Assembly (NCBI RefSeq): GCF_000622145.1
Contig: NZ_JHWH01000009.1
Coordinates: 87,683-151,682 of the forward strand
Direction: 5' to 3'
Source: Paracoccus yeei ATCC BAA-599
Lineage (GTDB): Bacteria > Pseudomonadota > Alphaproteobacteria > Rhodobacterales > Rhodobacteraceae
Length of the DNA stretch: 64,000 bases
The notes under the pieces were generated by a model. It saw only the letters and a list, made by a program, of their open reading frames with translations, ran no database searches and had not been told where the DNA came from. Both the position numbers and the translations under genes were made by a program. Position 1 is the stretch's first letter. Each line of letters begins with the position of its first letter. This document shows positions 43,566 to 52,790 of this stretch, piece by piece.

Positions 43566-46500
43566 TCCCCGCCTCGGACGTGCCGCCCGGCCGGGGCAGG
43601 GTGGTTTCGTCGCGCCAGGCGCGGCAGTCCCGCAGATAGTCCCGCGCGTCCTTGCTGAGCCGGGCGATGCCCAGCAGCCGCGCCAGCTCCAGGTCGGGAT
43701 CCGGGGCGGCGGCGATCCGGTCGGCATTCCGGTCCACCACCTCGGCGATCTCGGCCCGCGACACCTCGCGCAGCGCCCGTTCGCCAAGACCGCGAAACGG
43801 CAGCCGGTCGCGAACGGCGCCGCGGGTCCACAGAAAGCGGACCCCGGCTTCCTCGGTCCGGTCGAAGTCGCCATGCAGCGCCGCGATGCGGGACTGGATG
43901 CGCGCGCCCGTCCGCTGCCAGCCATGCGCCTGGGCGATCCTGCGGGCCAGGGCCGCGTCGGGCATGGGTCCGTCGGCCGCGACGATGTCCCGCATCATCG
44001 CCCGCAGGTCCGCCGTGTAATCCGCGTCGAAGAACCGCTCGGGGTCGGGCCGAGGCGTGGACAAAGGGGGGGCATCGGTCGCGGGCAACGCGTCGTCGGC
44101 GGGCGGCGCGGGGCGGCCTGCGTCCGATCCGGGCACGCTGTCGGCCGGGCCCTCATCCGTGCCGGGCAGGTCTGGCAGGTCTGGCAGGTCGGGCTGGGCG
44201 GGCAGGTCGACCGCGACCTCGGGCGCCGCCTCGGCCCGGCGGGCGCGGTCGGCCTCCAGGATCTCGTGCAGCCTGGCGTCGATGCGGTCTGCCGTGGCCT
44301 GCGGGGTGCGGAACCAGTCGGTGGACCAGACGCGCAGGATGGACCAGCCCAATCCCTCCAGCACGGCCTGACGGATGCGGTCGCGGTCGCGCGCCGTGGC
44401 CGATGAATGATAGCGCGCCCCATCGCATTCCACCCCGGCCAGCCAGACGCCGGCATGGTCGGGATGGCGCACGCCCAGGTCGATGCGAAAGCCCGAGACG
44501 CCGATCTGGGTCTGCACCTGCCAGCCCTTTGCGGCCAGGGCATCGCGGACCGCCTCCTCGAACGGGGACTCGGCGGGGCCGGCCGAGCCGCTGTCCTGTG
44601 CGGCCAGCGCCACCGGCCCGCGTTCGGCAAAGTCCAGGAAGGCCTTGAGATCGGCCACGCCCCGCGCGCGGGTGCGGCCCAGGTCGATCTGGTCGGCGCC
44701 GAAGGAGGCGAAGACATGCAGTTCCGCCCGGGCGCGCGTCACCGCCACGTTCAGCCGCCGCTCGCCCCCGTCCTTGTTCATCGCACCGAAGTTCATGGTG
44801 AACTTGCCGGCCTGGTCGGGGCCGAAGGTGACGGAAAACAGCATCACGTCGCGTTCGTCGCCCTGGATGTTTTCCAGGTTCTTGACGATCACGGGCTCCT
44901 CGCGCTCGTCGGCGAAGAACCATTCCAGGGCCGGGTCGGCCTTGCGCTCGGCGTCCAGCAGGTCAAGGATCAGCCCCTGCTGCTGGGCGTTGAAGGTGAT
45001 GACCCCCAGCGTCGGGCGCGCCGCTTCGGGCAGGGCCAGCCAGCCCGTCAGGCGGTTGCGGATGAAGGCCGCGATGGCGCGGGCCTCGTCTGGGTTGGTC
45101 GCACCCTTGCTGCGCTGATAGGTGCCGGCGATCCTGTGCAGCCGCACCGCGTCGCCCGCGCCGCCGGGCGAGGGGAAGGTGACAAGCCCCCCGTCATAGT
45201 AGAAGTGGTTGGAAAAGGCGATCAGCGCCTCGTCCCGGCTGCGATAGTGCCAGTTCAGGCGGTGCGTCGGGATGCCCGCCGCCGCCGCCTCGTCCAGGAT
45301 CGAGGGCATGTCCCTTTCATGGTCGGCCAGGGCCGCACCCTCCTCGACGCCCTCGTCGCTGCGCCCGAAGAAGTTCGTGGGCGGCAACTGCCTGGGGTCG
45401 CCCACGATGATCGCCTGCCGGCCGCGGGCGATGGCGCCGATGGCATCCCAGGTCGAGATCTGCGAGGCCTCGTCAAAGATGACCAGGTCGAACTGCGCCT
45501 GGCCCGCGGGCAGGTATTGCGCGACCGACAGGGGCGACATCAGCACGCAGGGCGCAAGCCGGGCAAAGGTCGTCGGCATGTCGGCGATCAGGCTGCGGAT
45601 CGCGCGCGAGGGGCGCTGCAGCCCCAGTTGCTGGCGCAGGATGCCCAGTTCCGAATTGCGCGGGACGCTGTCGCGCGCGGGCAGGTCGTTGCCCAGGCGG
45701 CGCATCACCTCGGCCGAGGCAAGGTTGGCCAGGGCGTCGTCCAGGTCGCGGAACCGGCGGATCAGGGCGTCGTGCTCCCAATGGGCAAAGCCGCGCAGGC
45801 AGGGCTCGGCGTCCATCGCCAGGCGCAGCCACCAGGCCATGTAGGCCTGTTCGAAGGCGCAGGCGGTGTCTGCAAGCGCGGCGCCGTCCTCGATGGCGCG
45901 GACCAGCGGCTCCAGCCCGGCGGCGATGGCCTCGGCGCGACACGCGCGCCATTTCAGCCAGTCGCTGAAATGGTGCTGCAGGGGTTCCAGATCGGCCAGC
46001 AGCGCCTCGGCCTGCGGGGGCAGGGCGCCGCCCAGCTCGGCGAAATCCGCGCGCGCCGTTTCGGCCGCGCGGTCGGCGTCGCGCAGCGCCCGCAGCAGGC
46101 TCGCCATCTCTCCGCCCGAGGCGCGGGCCAGTTCCGCCCGCTGCGCGCCCAGGACCGACGCCGGCAGTCCGGCCGCCCGCAGGTGGCGCTCCAGATCCAG
46201 AAAGCCTTGCGCGGCCTCAAGCTCTTGCCGGATGCGGGCTGGGTCTGAGCGTTCCTGCGCAAAGCCCGGCACCCCGCGCAGGTCCGACCCGTCGATGTCG
46301 CGTCTGGCGCGCTGAAGCTGGCGCAGCGCGGGCAGGTCGCGCGCCGGGTCCGCCTCGCCCGAGCGGGCGTAGCTTTGCAGGATCCGGCGCAGCTTTTTCT
46401 GCGCCATGCCGGCAAAGGGCCAGGACTTGCCCTGCGCCTCGCGCCATTGCAGGTCCAGCGCGTCGAGCGGCATGTCGGCCAGCCCTTCGTCGGGGTAGTC

Positions 46501-49416
46501 GGCGGCCAGCGCCGCCCGGGCCTGGGCCGCGCGCGACAGCGCCTCGGCCAGCGCTGCCAGGGCGGTGTCGGCCCCGGTGCCGGCCTCGGCCAGGGCCAGC
46601 GCCTCGGGCGCGACGGCGGGCTGGTCCAGCCGCTGGGCGGCAAGCCAGACCAGGGCCGCGGCAATGTCGGGATGGGCGGCGTCCGCCCCGGTCAGGCCAA
46701 GGCGGGCGGCCAGCGCCTGCCCCGCCTCGGACGCGGCGGCGCGGGCCCGCCGCAGGGCGCGGGCGCTGTCCAGGTATCGGTCCTGCCAGCCAAAGGACCA
46801 TTCGCCCCGGTCCAGCAGCGACAGCGGCCCCTGCGGGTCAAGTCCCGCCACGATGCGGTGGCGCGCGCCCAGATCGGCCGCCAGGGTTCGCAGGCGCTGG
46901 AATCCGGCCTGATCGTGGCAGTCCTTGTTGTCGAAGCGCAGCGCAAAGCCCGGCGTGCCGCCCGCGACCCGGCCGATCGCTTGATAGACGCTGAAGCCCT
47001 GGGTGCCGGGACGGTGCAGCGCATCGACATAGGCGTTCAGCTGGTCCCGGGTCAGGCGCAGATCCTCGGCCACACGGACCCAGTCCTGCGCATCGGCCGC
47101 GCTGGCGCGGTCCCAGGACCGGCCAAGCTGGGCCAGGACGCTTTTGCGGTCAGCCTTGCTGGAATGCAGTTCCAGCACCGCATGGCCCAGGCCGTGGCGC
47201 TCCAGCCGACGGTGGACCACGTCCAGCGCCGCCGATTTCTCGGCCACGAACAGCACGGTGCGGCCGCGGCCAAGCTGGTCGGCGATGATGTTGGTGATGG
47301 TCTGGCTTTTGCCGGTGCCCGGCGGGCCGATCAGCACGAAGTCGCGCCCCTCGGCCGCGGCCAGCACCGCCGCAAGCTGCGAGCTGTCGGCCGGCAAGGG
47401 CGCCAGCAGGTCGCCCGGCGCATGCTTGCGGTCGACGTCGCGGGGGTGCGGCATCGGCACGGCCGCGCCCGCGAACACCTCGGTCGGGCTGTCGACCAGA
47501 TGGGCCACCAGCCGGCTTTCGCGCAGGCTGTCGGTGCGGTCCACCAGGTCTTTCCACATCAGGTATTTGGCAAAGGAAAAGGTGGACAGGGCGCAGTCCT
47601 CGACCACCTCGAACCCGGGTACGTCGCGCACCCTATGGCGCAGGATGTCCAGCAGGCGCGCGATGTCGAGCCCGCTGTCGTCGCGCGGCAGCTCTCCCTC
47701 GAGTTCGGGGATGCGCAGTTCGAAGTCGCGCTTGAGCATCTCCAGCAGGGTGGCGTTGATGCGCACCTCGTCCTCGAGCTGGCTCAGCCGGAACTCGGAC
47801 TGGGCCGAGCGCCGCTCCAGCCGGGCGGGCAGCAGCAGCAGGGGCGCGCGATGCGTCCGGCTGTCGTCACCGGGGCGTTTCCAGCGCAGGAAACCCACGG
47901 CCAGGAACAGCGTGTTGGTGCCGCCCTCGGCCAGGTCGCTGCGGGCCTTGCGGTAAAGCTCGGTCAGCCGGTCGACCATGTCCCGCGCGGTCAGCGGCAC
48001 CGCGATCTGGCCGCGCGACAGGGCGTCGCGGGCCAGGTCCAGTTCGATCCGCCGCGCGTCCTCGGGGGTCAGGTCGCGGCCGGCCACGGCCTGTTCGTCC
48101 TTGAGCGCGAGCAGGCGAAAGACCTCGCCATGGGCCAGCCGGTCCTCGGTCCCCGAGATGTCGGGGCAGATCAGCGGCACCGCGCCGCGGGTTTCGCGAA
48201 AGTTCAGCAGCCGGTTGGCCAGCGACAGGTCCAGCAGCTTGCGCTGCCAGCGCTCGATCCGGCCGATGGCGGTGGTGGGCGTCTCGTCCACCAGCTCGCC
48301 CGGCAGGAGGCCCAGGTCCAGCGGGCGGGGCAGGGCGGCGGGGGTGGCGGTGCCCGGCTCGTCCGGCCCCTCGTCCTGCGGGCGGTGGCTGGCCAGCGGA
48401 CGGATGCGGGCGGCGCGGGCGCGGTTGATGTCCACGGCCTGGATGAACTCGGCCTCGCGCGCCTCGGACAGGCGGTCGCGGCCGGCATCGACGGCCTCCT
48501 CGAAGCCCACGGCGGGGCGGCGCGTCAGCAGCGTGGTTTCCATCGGCACGAATTCGCGTGCCGCTGCGGCCTTGCGCACGGCCACCACGTCGGGTTCGAC
48601 CAGGCGGCCAAAGTCCTTGCGCTGCAGCCAGACCCCGGCCCAGGCATGGCCCTGGGAAAACAGGACGGCGGTGTTCAGCCCCGCGGCCTCGAAGGCGGCG
48701 GCCAGCAGCAGCGTGCTGTCCAGGCAGGTCGCCAGCCCCTCGGCCAGGACGCGGCCTGGGTCGCGGATCTTCTGGCCCGCCTGCTCGAACGAGGCGGGGG
48801 GCACCGCATAGGACAGGCCCAGGCCCGTCGCCGCCGACCAGATGGCGCCTGCCAGCATCCACGCACGCAGCGGATCGCCCGACTGATAACCGTCCAGCGC
48901 GCCGGAATAGCCCCCGGCTTCAAGCAGGCGCGACGCCTCTTTCAGGATCTGGGCGACGGCGGGATGGTTGGGCGACACGAAGGCCGCCAGGATGTTGTCC
49001 ATTTCGGCCAGACCGCCCCATTCGTCGCGGGCCAGCATCTCGACTCGGTGGGCCGAGGTGGTCTCGGGCAGGTCCTGCGCGGTCAGGCGGAATTCCAGCT
49101 GGCCGAATTCGGCCTCGTCCAGGCCCCCCAGAAGGGCGGTGTCCAGGGGCGTGTCCAGATCGGCCAGCTGCACCGTGGTGCCGGGGGCGATGCGGTCGAT
49201 GGCCCAGGTCTTGTCGCGCAGCAGGCCGGGACTGGCCGAGAGCGTCAGCCGCACGTCCCTTATCGGGTCGGGCCCTGGATTTTCGATGCCGAGCTGCTTG
49301 ACGATGGCGACGCCGTTCTGGGCGCTGGCGAAGTTCACCTTGGCTGCCAGGACCGCATGCAGGGTCAGCACCCCCACGGCGTCGGGCGGAGTGACGGGGG
49401 CGTCTTCATCCAGCAT
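43537..49416 (-). CDS. Giant DUF4011 / SF1 helicase / Vsr-like nuclease / DUF3320 protein, candidate defence factor
   Basis: The 1959-residue protein has several parts in order. Residues 20-380 contain a transglutaminase-like stretch, LATCLDSTLLLAAAFEAAG (Cys231) and FSQGHAWAGVWL (His257). Residues about 388-560 match DUF4011 (WQRKLLDLSLANRLLNFRET). From about 690 a superfamily 1 helicase follows, with Walker A LIGPPGTGKSQTITNI (about 695-710), Walker B LVIFDEASQIS (about 1310) and GDPRQLPPTNFF. Later motifs are RLNVAVTRARAELHVF and the DEREEPVIVKNLENIQGDER region. Residues about 1612-1700 form a Vsr/DUF559-like nuclease (SPFEEAVRDALAAKGW, IDLGVRHPDHAGVWLAGVEC, WSTDWF). Residues about 1815-1870 match DUF3320. 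I recall, unchecked, that this architecture has been tied to phage defence. It stands alone. ATG 49416 is chosen; an upstream ATG at 49530 adds 38 low-complexity residues. A Pro/Asp-rich linker precedes DUF3320. Confidence 0.85.
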   Translation of the reverse strand: MLDEDAPVTPPDAVGVLTLHAVLAAKVNFASAQNGVAIVKQLGIENPGPDPIRDVRLTLSASPGLLRDKTWAIDRIAPGTTVQLADLDTPLDTALLGGLDEAEFGQLEFRLTAQDLPETTSAHRVEMLARDEWGGLAEMDNILAAFVSPNHPAVAQILKEASRLLEAGGYSGALDGYQSGDPLRAWMLAGAIWSAATGLGLSYAVPPASFEQAGQKIRDPGRVLAEGLATCLDSTLLLAAAFEAAGLNTAVLFSQGHAWAGVWLQRKDFGRLVEPDVVAVRKAAAAREFVPMETTLLTRRPAVGFEEAVDAGRDRLSEAREAEFIQAVDINRARAARIRPLASHRPQDEGPDEPGTATPAALPRPLDLGLLPGELVDETPTTAIGRIERWQRKLLDLSLANRLLNFRETRGAVPLICPDISGTEDRLAHGEVFRLLALKDEQAVAGRDLTPEDARRIELDLARDALSRGQIAVPLTARDMVDRLTELYRKARSDLAEGGTNTLFLAVGFLRWKRPGDDSRTHRAPLLLLPARLERRSAQSEFRLSQLEDEVRINATLLEMLKRDFELRIPELEGELPRDDSGLDIARLLDILRHRVRDVPGFEVVEDCALSTFSFAKYLMWKDLVDRTDSLRESRLVAHLVDSPTEVFAGAAVPMPHPRDVDRKHAPGDLLAPLPADSSQLAAVLAAAEGRDFVLIGPPGTGKSQTITNIIADQLGRGRTVLFVAEKSAALDVVHRRLERHGLGHAVLELHSSKADRKSVLAQLGRSWDRASAADAQDWVRVAEDLRLTRDQLNAYVDALHRPGTQGFSVYQAIGRVAGGTPGFALRFDNKDCHDQAGFQRLRTLAADLGARHRIVAGLDPQGPLSLLDRGEWSFGWQDRYLDSARALRRARAAASEAGQALAARLGLTGADAAHPDIAAALVWLAAQRLDQPAVAPEALALAEAGTGADTALAALAEALSRAAQARAALAADYPDEGLADMPLDALDLQWREAQGKSWPFAGMAQKKLRRILQSYARSGEADPARDLPALRQLQRARRDIDGSDLRGVPGFAQERSDPARIRQELEAAQGFLDLERHLRAAGLPASVLGAQRAELARASGGEMASLLRALRDADRAAETARADFAELGGALPPQAEALLADLEPLQHHFSDWLKWRACRAEAIAAGLEPLVRAIEDGAALADTACAFEQAYMAWWLRLAMDAEPCLRGFAHWEHDALIRRFRDLDDALANLASAEVMRRLGNDLPARDSVPRNSELGILRQQLGLQRPSRAIRSLIADMPTTFARLAPCVLMSPLSVAQYLPAGQAQFDLVIFDEASQISTWDAIGAIARGRQAIIVGDPRQLPPTNFFGRSDEGVEEGAALADHERDMPSILDEAAAAGIPTHRLNWHYRSRDEALIAFSNHFYYDGGLVTFPSPGGAGDAVRLHRIAGTYQRSKGATNPDEARAIAAFIRNRLTGWLALPEAARPTLGVITFNAQQQGLILDLLDAERKADPALEWFFADEREEPVIVKNLENIQGDERDVMLFSVTFGPDQAGKFTMNFGAMNKDGGERRLNVAVTRARAELHVFASFGADQIDLGRTRARGVADLKAFLDFAERGPVALAAQDSGSAGPAESPFEEAVRDALAAKGWQVQTQIGVSGFRIDLGVRHPDHAGVWLAGVECDGARYHSSATARDRDRIRQAVLEGLGWSILRVWSTDWFRTPQATADRIDARLHEILEADRARRAEAAPEVAVDLPAQPDLPDLPDLPGTDEGPADSVPGSDAGRPAPPADDALPATDAPPLSTPRPDPERFFDADYTADLRAMMRDIVAADGPMPDAALARRIAQAHGWQRTGARIQSRIAALHGDFDRTEEAGVRFLWTRGAVRDRLPFRGLGERALREVSRAEIAEVVDRNADRIAAAPDPDLELARLLGIARLSKDARDYLRDCRAWRDETTLPRPGGTSEAGISPDSLGGA

Positions 49417-49498
49417 GGTCGGGTCTTTCGGACGTAAAGGCAGAGGGCCGGCCCAGCGGCATGGCGCCGTCGCGGAAGCCGCCGGCGGACGCAAAAGC

Positions 49499-49520
49499 GG
49501 CCGCCCTGTGACGGGCGGCC
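49499..49520. other. Perfect 8-bp hairpin upstream of the helicase-nuclease gene
   Basis: GGCCGCCC (49499-49506) and GGGCGGCC (49513-49520) form a perfect stem around a six-base loop. On the minus strand it is followed by GCTTTTG. It lies in the helicase leader, 83 bases before the start, and may act as a weak terminator or attenuator. Between it and the next hairpin (about 49600-49630) is the only AT-rich patch in the 297-bp gap, a plausible promoter area; no good -35/-10 pair could be fixed. Confidence 0.45.
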
Positions 49521-49653
49521 TTATGGACAAGGCGAAAGGTCAAGGCGGTGCACACCTGCAAGGGGTTCCGCGCAATTATCGGGCAGGAGGATTCGGCCGG
49601 CAAGGGACTATTATGACTAATCTTTCTCAATTCCGTGACGACGCAGCGCCAGG

Positions 49654-49688
49654 AAAAAGGGCAGGCCGGCACTGCGCCCGACCTGCCC
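49654..49688 (-). terminator. Rho-independent terminator after the DUF1236 gene
   Basis: On the minus strand the stem GGGCAGG (49688-49682) pairs with CCTGCCC (49665-49659) and is followed directly by TTTTT (49658-49654). It starts 26 bases after the stop of the DUF1236 gene, so that gene is probably monocistronic and does not feed the helicase gene. Confidence 0.75.
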
Positions 49689-49713
49689 CGTGTCGCAGGA
49701 AACCTGCGTCGGC

Positions 49714-50190
49714 CTATTTCACGATGTACAGCACCTTGCGGGTCTGCGGCTCGACGATCACCGGCTGGTCGTCGACATAGACGTACTGATACTGCGAATT
49801 CGGGATCGGCTGGACCGGCACCGTCTCGGGCAGGGCACTGCCCACCGCGACATCGCTCAGCGTAACGGATTGCACCTTGTTTTCCAGGACATAGGTGCGG
49901 GTTTCGGGGGTCACGGCATCCTCGGTCGCGTCGCCGACGATGGCGCCCGCGATGCCGCCCACCGCCGCACCGACCGGGCCGCCGACAACGGCCCCGGCCA
50001 CGGCGCCCGTGGTCGCACCGCCCATGGCGCCGCCGCCCGTCGTGGCGGGATCGGTCGTTTCGACATGGGTGACCTGGGGTTGGGTGACGACGACCGGCTG
50101 GCCCGGGGTCACGACCGTGGTGGTCTGCGCGGTCGCCGCGCCCACCGACAGAAGGACGGCCGTGGCCGAAAACAGGAAGGCGTTCTGCAT
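49714..50190 (-). CDS. Exported DUF1236-domain protein with glycine-zipper segment
   Basis: The 158-residue protein has a signal peptide (MQNAFLFSATAVLLSVGAAT, cleaved near ATAQ). A Thr/Val/Gln-rich stretch (TTTVVTPGQPVVVTQPQVTH) and a glycine-zipper hydrophobic segment (GGAMGGATTGAVAGAVVGGP and following) come next. The C-terminal DUF1236 domain is VLENKVQSVTLSDVAVGSAL followed by QYQYVYVDDQPVIVEPQTRK. DUF1236 proteins are small periplasmic or envelope proteins of alphaproteobacteria with no known biochemical role. GGAGACAAGCC precedes the ATG. It diverges from crtX across 132 bases, which hold no clear promoter match. Confidence 0.85.
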   Translation of the reverse strand: MQNAFLFSATAVLLSVGAATAQTTTVVTPGQPVVVTQPQVTHVETTDPATTGGGAMGGATTGAVAGAVVGGPVGAAVGGIAGAIVGDATEDAVTPETRTYVLENKVQSVTLSDVAVGSALPETVPVQPIPNSQYQYVYVDDQPVIVEPQTRKVLYIVK

Positions 50191-50322
50191 GGCTTGTCTC
50201 CATTCCAAACTGGCGAGAGAACCCCGAGCGCGCGGCGCCGGTTCCGGACCTGCCGATTTAGACAGGCGCCGCGCCGCATCGGCCGCGCTGCAACCCTTGT
50301 GCCGCGGCGCGGGTTGGGGCGG

Positions 50323-51525
50323 ATGCACGCGCTGTTCGTCACCCTGCCGCTTTACAGCCACCTGCGCGGCTTTCAGGCGCTGGCCCGTGCCTGGACGGAC
50401 CGGGGGCACCGGGCCAGTTTTCTGGTCCTGCCCGGAGGCCCGCCCATGCCGGGGTTTGATGCGTTGACCCTGCCCGGCCCTTCGGCGGCGCCGCCGCCGG
50501 GGAACGTGCTGGCACTGGCCCGGCACGGCGCACGCCAGACCGAACGGCTGTGCCGCGACGGCCTGCCGATGGCGCGATCCCTGGGCGTCGACGTGGTGCT
50601 GGGCGACCAGATGGAGCCCGCCTCGGGCCTGATCGCACGGGCGCTGGGGGTGCCGCTGGCCTCGGTCGCCTGCGCGGTGCCGATGGACCCTGAACCCGGC
50701 GTGCCGCTTCCCTTCCTGTCCTGGCCGTACGATCCTTCGGCGCGCGGGCTGAAACGCCAGCGCGCGGCCGGGGCGGTGGCGGGCCTGCTGATGGCCCCGC
50801 AGGATCGCGTCGTTGCCCGGATCAGCCGGGAATGGGGGCTGGGCGACCTGCGCAGCCTGGCCGACTGCCTGTCGCCCCGCCTGACGCTGGCGCAGATGAT
50901 TCCGGGCTTTGACTATCCCCGCCCCGCGGGGGGCTGGCGCATCGCAGAGCTTGGTCCCTTCGCCCCGCCGGACCCCGCGCAGGGTTTTCCGCCCGACATT
51001 CGCCCCGACCCGGGCCGGCCTCTGGTCTATGTCTCGCTGGGGACGATCATGGGGCGGCGCGCGGGGGTGCTGGCGCGGATCGCCGGAGCCTGCCGGGAGT
51101 GCGGGGCGCAGGTGCTGGTGTCGCATGGCGGCTGCCTGGACGGCGCGCAGGCGGCGGCGATCCCGGCCGACTGGGTGCGCGATTTCGTGCCGCAGCGGGC
51201 CGTCCTGGCACGCGCCGACCTGTGCGTGACCCATGCCGGGCTGAACACGGTGCTGGAATGCCTGGGCGCCGGCCTCCCGATGCTGGCGCTGCCGCTGGCC
51301 TACGACCAGCCCGGGGTCGCGGCGCGCATCCGCCACCACGGGCTCGGGTCGGTGCTGGGCCCGTTGCAGCGCGGCCGCCGCCCTGTCGCGCAGGCGGTCG
51401 CGGCGCTGCTGGCCGACCCCGGCCCGCGCACGCGGCTGCGCCCCTTTGCCGCCCGTGCAGCCACGGCGCCCGGCGCCGCCGGCGCGGTGCCCCTGGTCGA
51501 GGCGCTGGTCGCGGGATCCCCCTGA
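50323..51525 (+). CDS. crtX: Zeaxanthin glucosyltransferase
   Basis: The 400-residue protein is a GT1-type glycosyltransferase. The N-terminal acceptor part is HALFVTLPLYSHLRGFQALA, and the nucleotide-sugar domain has RPLVYVSLGTIMGRR, DWVRDFVPQRAVLARADL and the signature THAGLNTVLECLGAGLPMLA with PLAYDQPGVAARI. In carotenoid clusters this enzyme adds glucose from UDP-glucose to the hydroxyl groups of zeaxanthin. It is the first gene of crtXYIB. The ATG at 50323 follows GTTGGGGCGG. It appears shorter than the enterobacterial enzymes I recall (about 430 residues). Confidence 0.87.
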   Translation: MHALFVTLPLYSHLRGFQALARAWTDRGHRASFLVLPGGPPMPGFDALTLPGPSAAPPPGNVLALARHGARQTERLCRDGLPMARSLGVDVVLGDQMEPASGLIARALGVPLASVACAVPMDPEPGVPLPFLSWPYDPSARGLKRQRAAGAVAGLLMAPQDRVVARISREWGLGDLRSLADCLSPRLTLAQMIPGFDYPRPAGGWRIAELGPFAPPDPAQGFPPDIRPDPGRPLVYVSLGTIMGRRAGVLARIAGACRECGAQVLVSHGGCLDGAQAAAIPADWVRDFVPQRAVLARADLCVTHAGLNTVLECLGAGLPMLALPLAYDQPGVAARIRHHGLGSVLGPLQRGRRPVAQAVAALLADPGPRTRLRPFAARAATAPGAAGAVPLVEALVAGSP

Positions 51526-51644
51526 CCCTTCGCCGGCCGGCAGCAAAGGAATTGGCGCAGGGCCGGGAACGGGAAAGGCCGGCTATCGTTGGGCATGGCA
51601 AGGACGCGCGCAGGCGCGACAAGGGCCCGAGGGCGCGGAGGGAC

Positions 51645-52790
51645 ATGCCGGATCATCAGGCCGATATCGTCATCGCCGGGGCGGGCCTGTCCGCCGCCCT
51701 GACGGCGCTGCGGCTGGGGCGCACGGCGCGGGTGGTGCTGGTGGACCGCAAGCCCGACCCCCGCGCGGCGCACACCTGGTCCTTTCACGCGGGCGACATC
51801 CCGGCCGATGCGCAGGCCTGGCTGGCTCCGGCCCTGCGCTGTCGCTGGCCGGGGCAGGAGGTGCGCTTTCCCGGCTACGGGCGCCGCCTGCGCGCGGGCT
51901 ATGCCAGCCTTGACAGCCAGAGCCTTGGGCAGGCGGTGGCGGACGTGCCCCATGTCCGGGGCGAAGTCGCTCGTGTCGACCCTGACGGCGTCACCCTGGC
52001 CTGCGGGCGGCGGATCGCGGCGCGGGTCGCCCTCGACGCGCGCGGCTTTGCGCCCCATCCCGCGCTGGAGATCCGGTTCCAGAAGTTCCTGGGCCAGGAG
52101 TTGCGGCTGGCCGCCCCGCACGGCCTGGCGCGGCCCGTCATCATGGACGCGACCGTGCCGCAGCAGGACGGCTATCGCTTTTTCTATCTGTTGCCCTTTG
52201 CCCCCGACCGCCTGCTGGTCGAGGCGACGCATTACGCCGACGCCGACGCCCTGCGCGCCGAGACCCTGCGCCAGGGCATCGCGGCCTATGTGGCGGCGCA
52301 GGGCTGGACCGTCGCGCAGGTGCTGCGCGAGGAGACCGGCGTTCTGCCCATTGCATTGCGGTTCGACGCCCCCGCCTTCTGGCGGGACCGTGACCCGGAT
52401 CTGCCCGTGATCGGGCTGCGGGCGGGGCGCTTTCACCCGCTGACCGGCTATAGCCTGCCTTGCGCCGTGCGCAGCGCCGAAATCGTCCACGACCGCTGGC
52501 GGCAAGGCCCGCGCGCCCTGGCCCAGGCGCTGCGCCGCGACTCGCTGGACCTGGCACGGGCGCAGGGGTTCTACCGGATGCTGGCCCGGATGCTGTTTCT
52601 GGCGGCCGAGCCCGAGGGGCGCCGCGCGGTCATGGCGCGGTTCTACCGCCTGCCCGAGGGGTTGATCGAGCGGTTCTATGCCGGGCGCAGCACGCTGCCC
52701 GACAAGGCCCGCATCCTGATGGGCAAGCCTCCGGTGCCGATCCGCCGCGCGCTGCCGTGCCTGCCCGAGCGGCTGGGGGCGTCGCTGTGA
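51645..52790 (+). CDS. crtY: Lycopene beta-cyclase
   Basis: The 381-residue membrane-associated flavoprotein closes both ends of lycopene to give beta-carotene. It shows the dinucleotide-binding motif ADIVIAGAGLSAALTALRLG, the CrtY box HTWSFHAGD, RVALDARGFAPHPALEIRFQ with the conserved FQKFLGQE motif, YRFFYLLPFAPDRLLVEATH, and the late LREETGVLPIAL and FHPLTGYSLPCAV elements. Size and motifs match proteobacterial CrtY (about 380-390). GCGGAGGGAC precedes the ATG. The stop overlaps the GTG start of crtI (GTGA). Confidence 0.94.
   Translation: MPDHQADIVIAGAGLSAALTALRLGRTARVVLVDRKPDPRAAHTWSFHAGDIPADAQAWLAPALRCRWPGQEVRFPGYGRRLRAGYASLDSQSLGQAVADVPHVRGEVARVDPDGVTLACGRRIAARVALDARGFAPHPALEIRFQKFLGQELRLAAPHGLARPVIMDATVPQQDGYRFFYLLPFAPDRLLVEATHYADADALRAETLRQGIAAYVAAQGWTVAQVLREETGVLPIALRFDAPAFWRDRDPDLPVIGLRAGRFHPLTGYSLPCAVRSAEIVHDRWRQGPRALAQALRRDSLDLARAQGFYRMLARMLFLAAEPEGRRAVMARFYRLPEGLIERFYAGRSTLPDKARILMGKPPVPIRRALPCLPERLGASL

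Noticed and set aside
46375..49437. An open plus-strand frame of 1020 codons antisense to the helicase-nuclease gene.
   Set aside because: The composition is that of a complementary-strand shadow and nothing in it is recognisable; the minus strand holds unmistakable helicase motifs.
49613..49780. A short plus-strand frame beginning MTNLSQFRDDAAPG with AGGAGG some 20 bases upstream.
   Set aside because: The ribosome site is too far from the ATG, the frame runs through the DUF1236 terminator and into that gene antisense, and the product is low-complexity.
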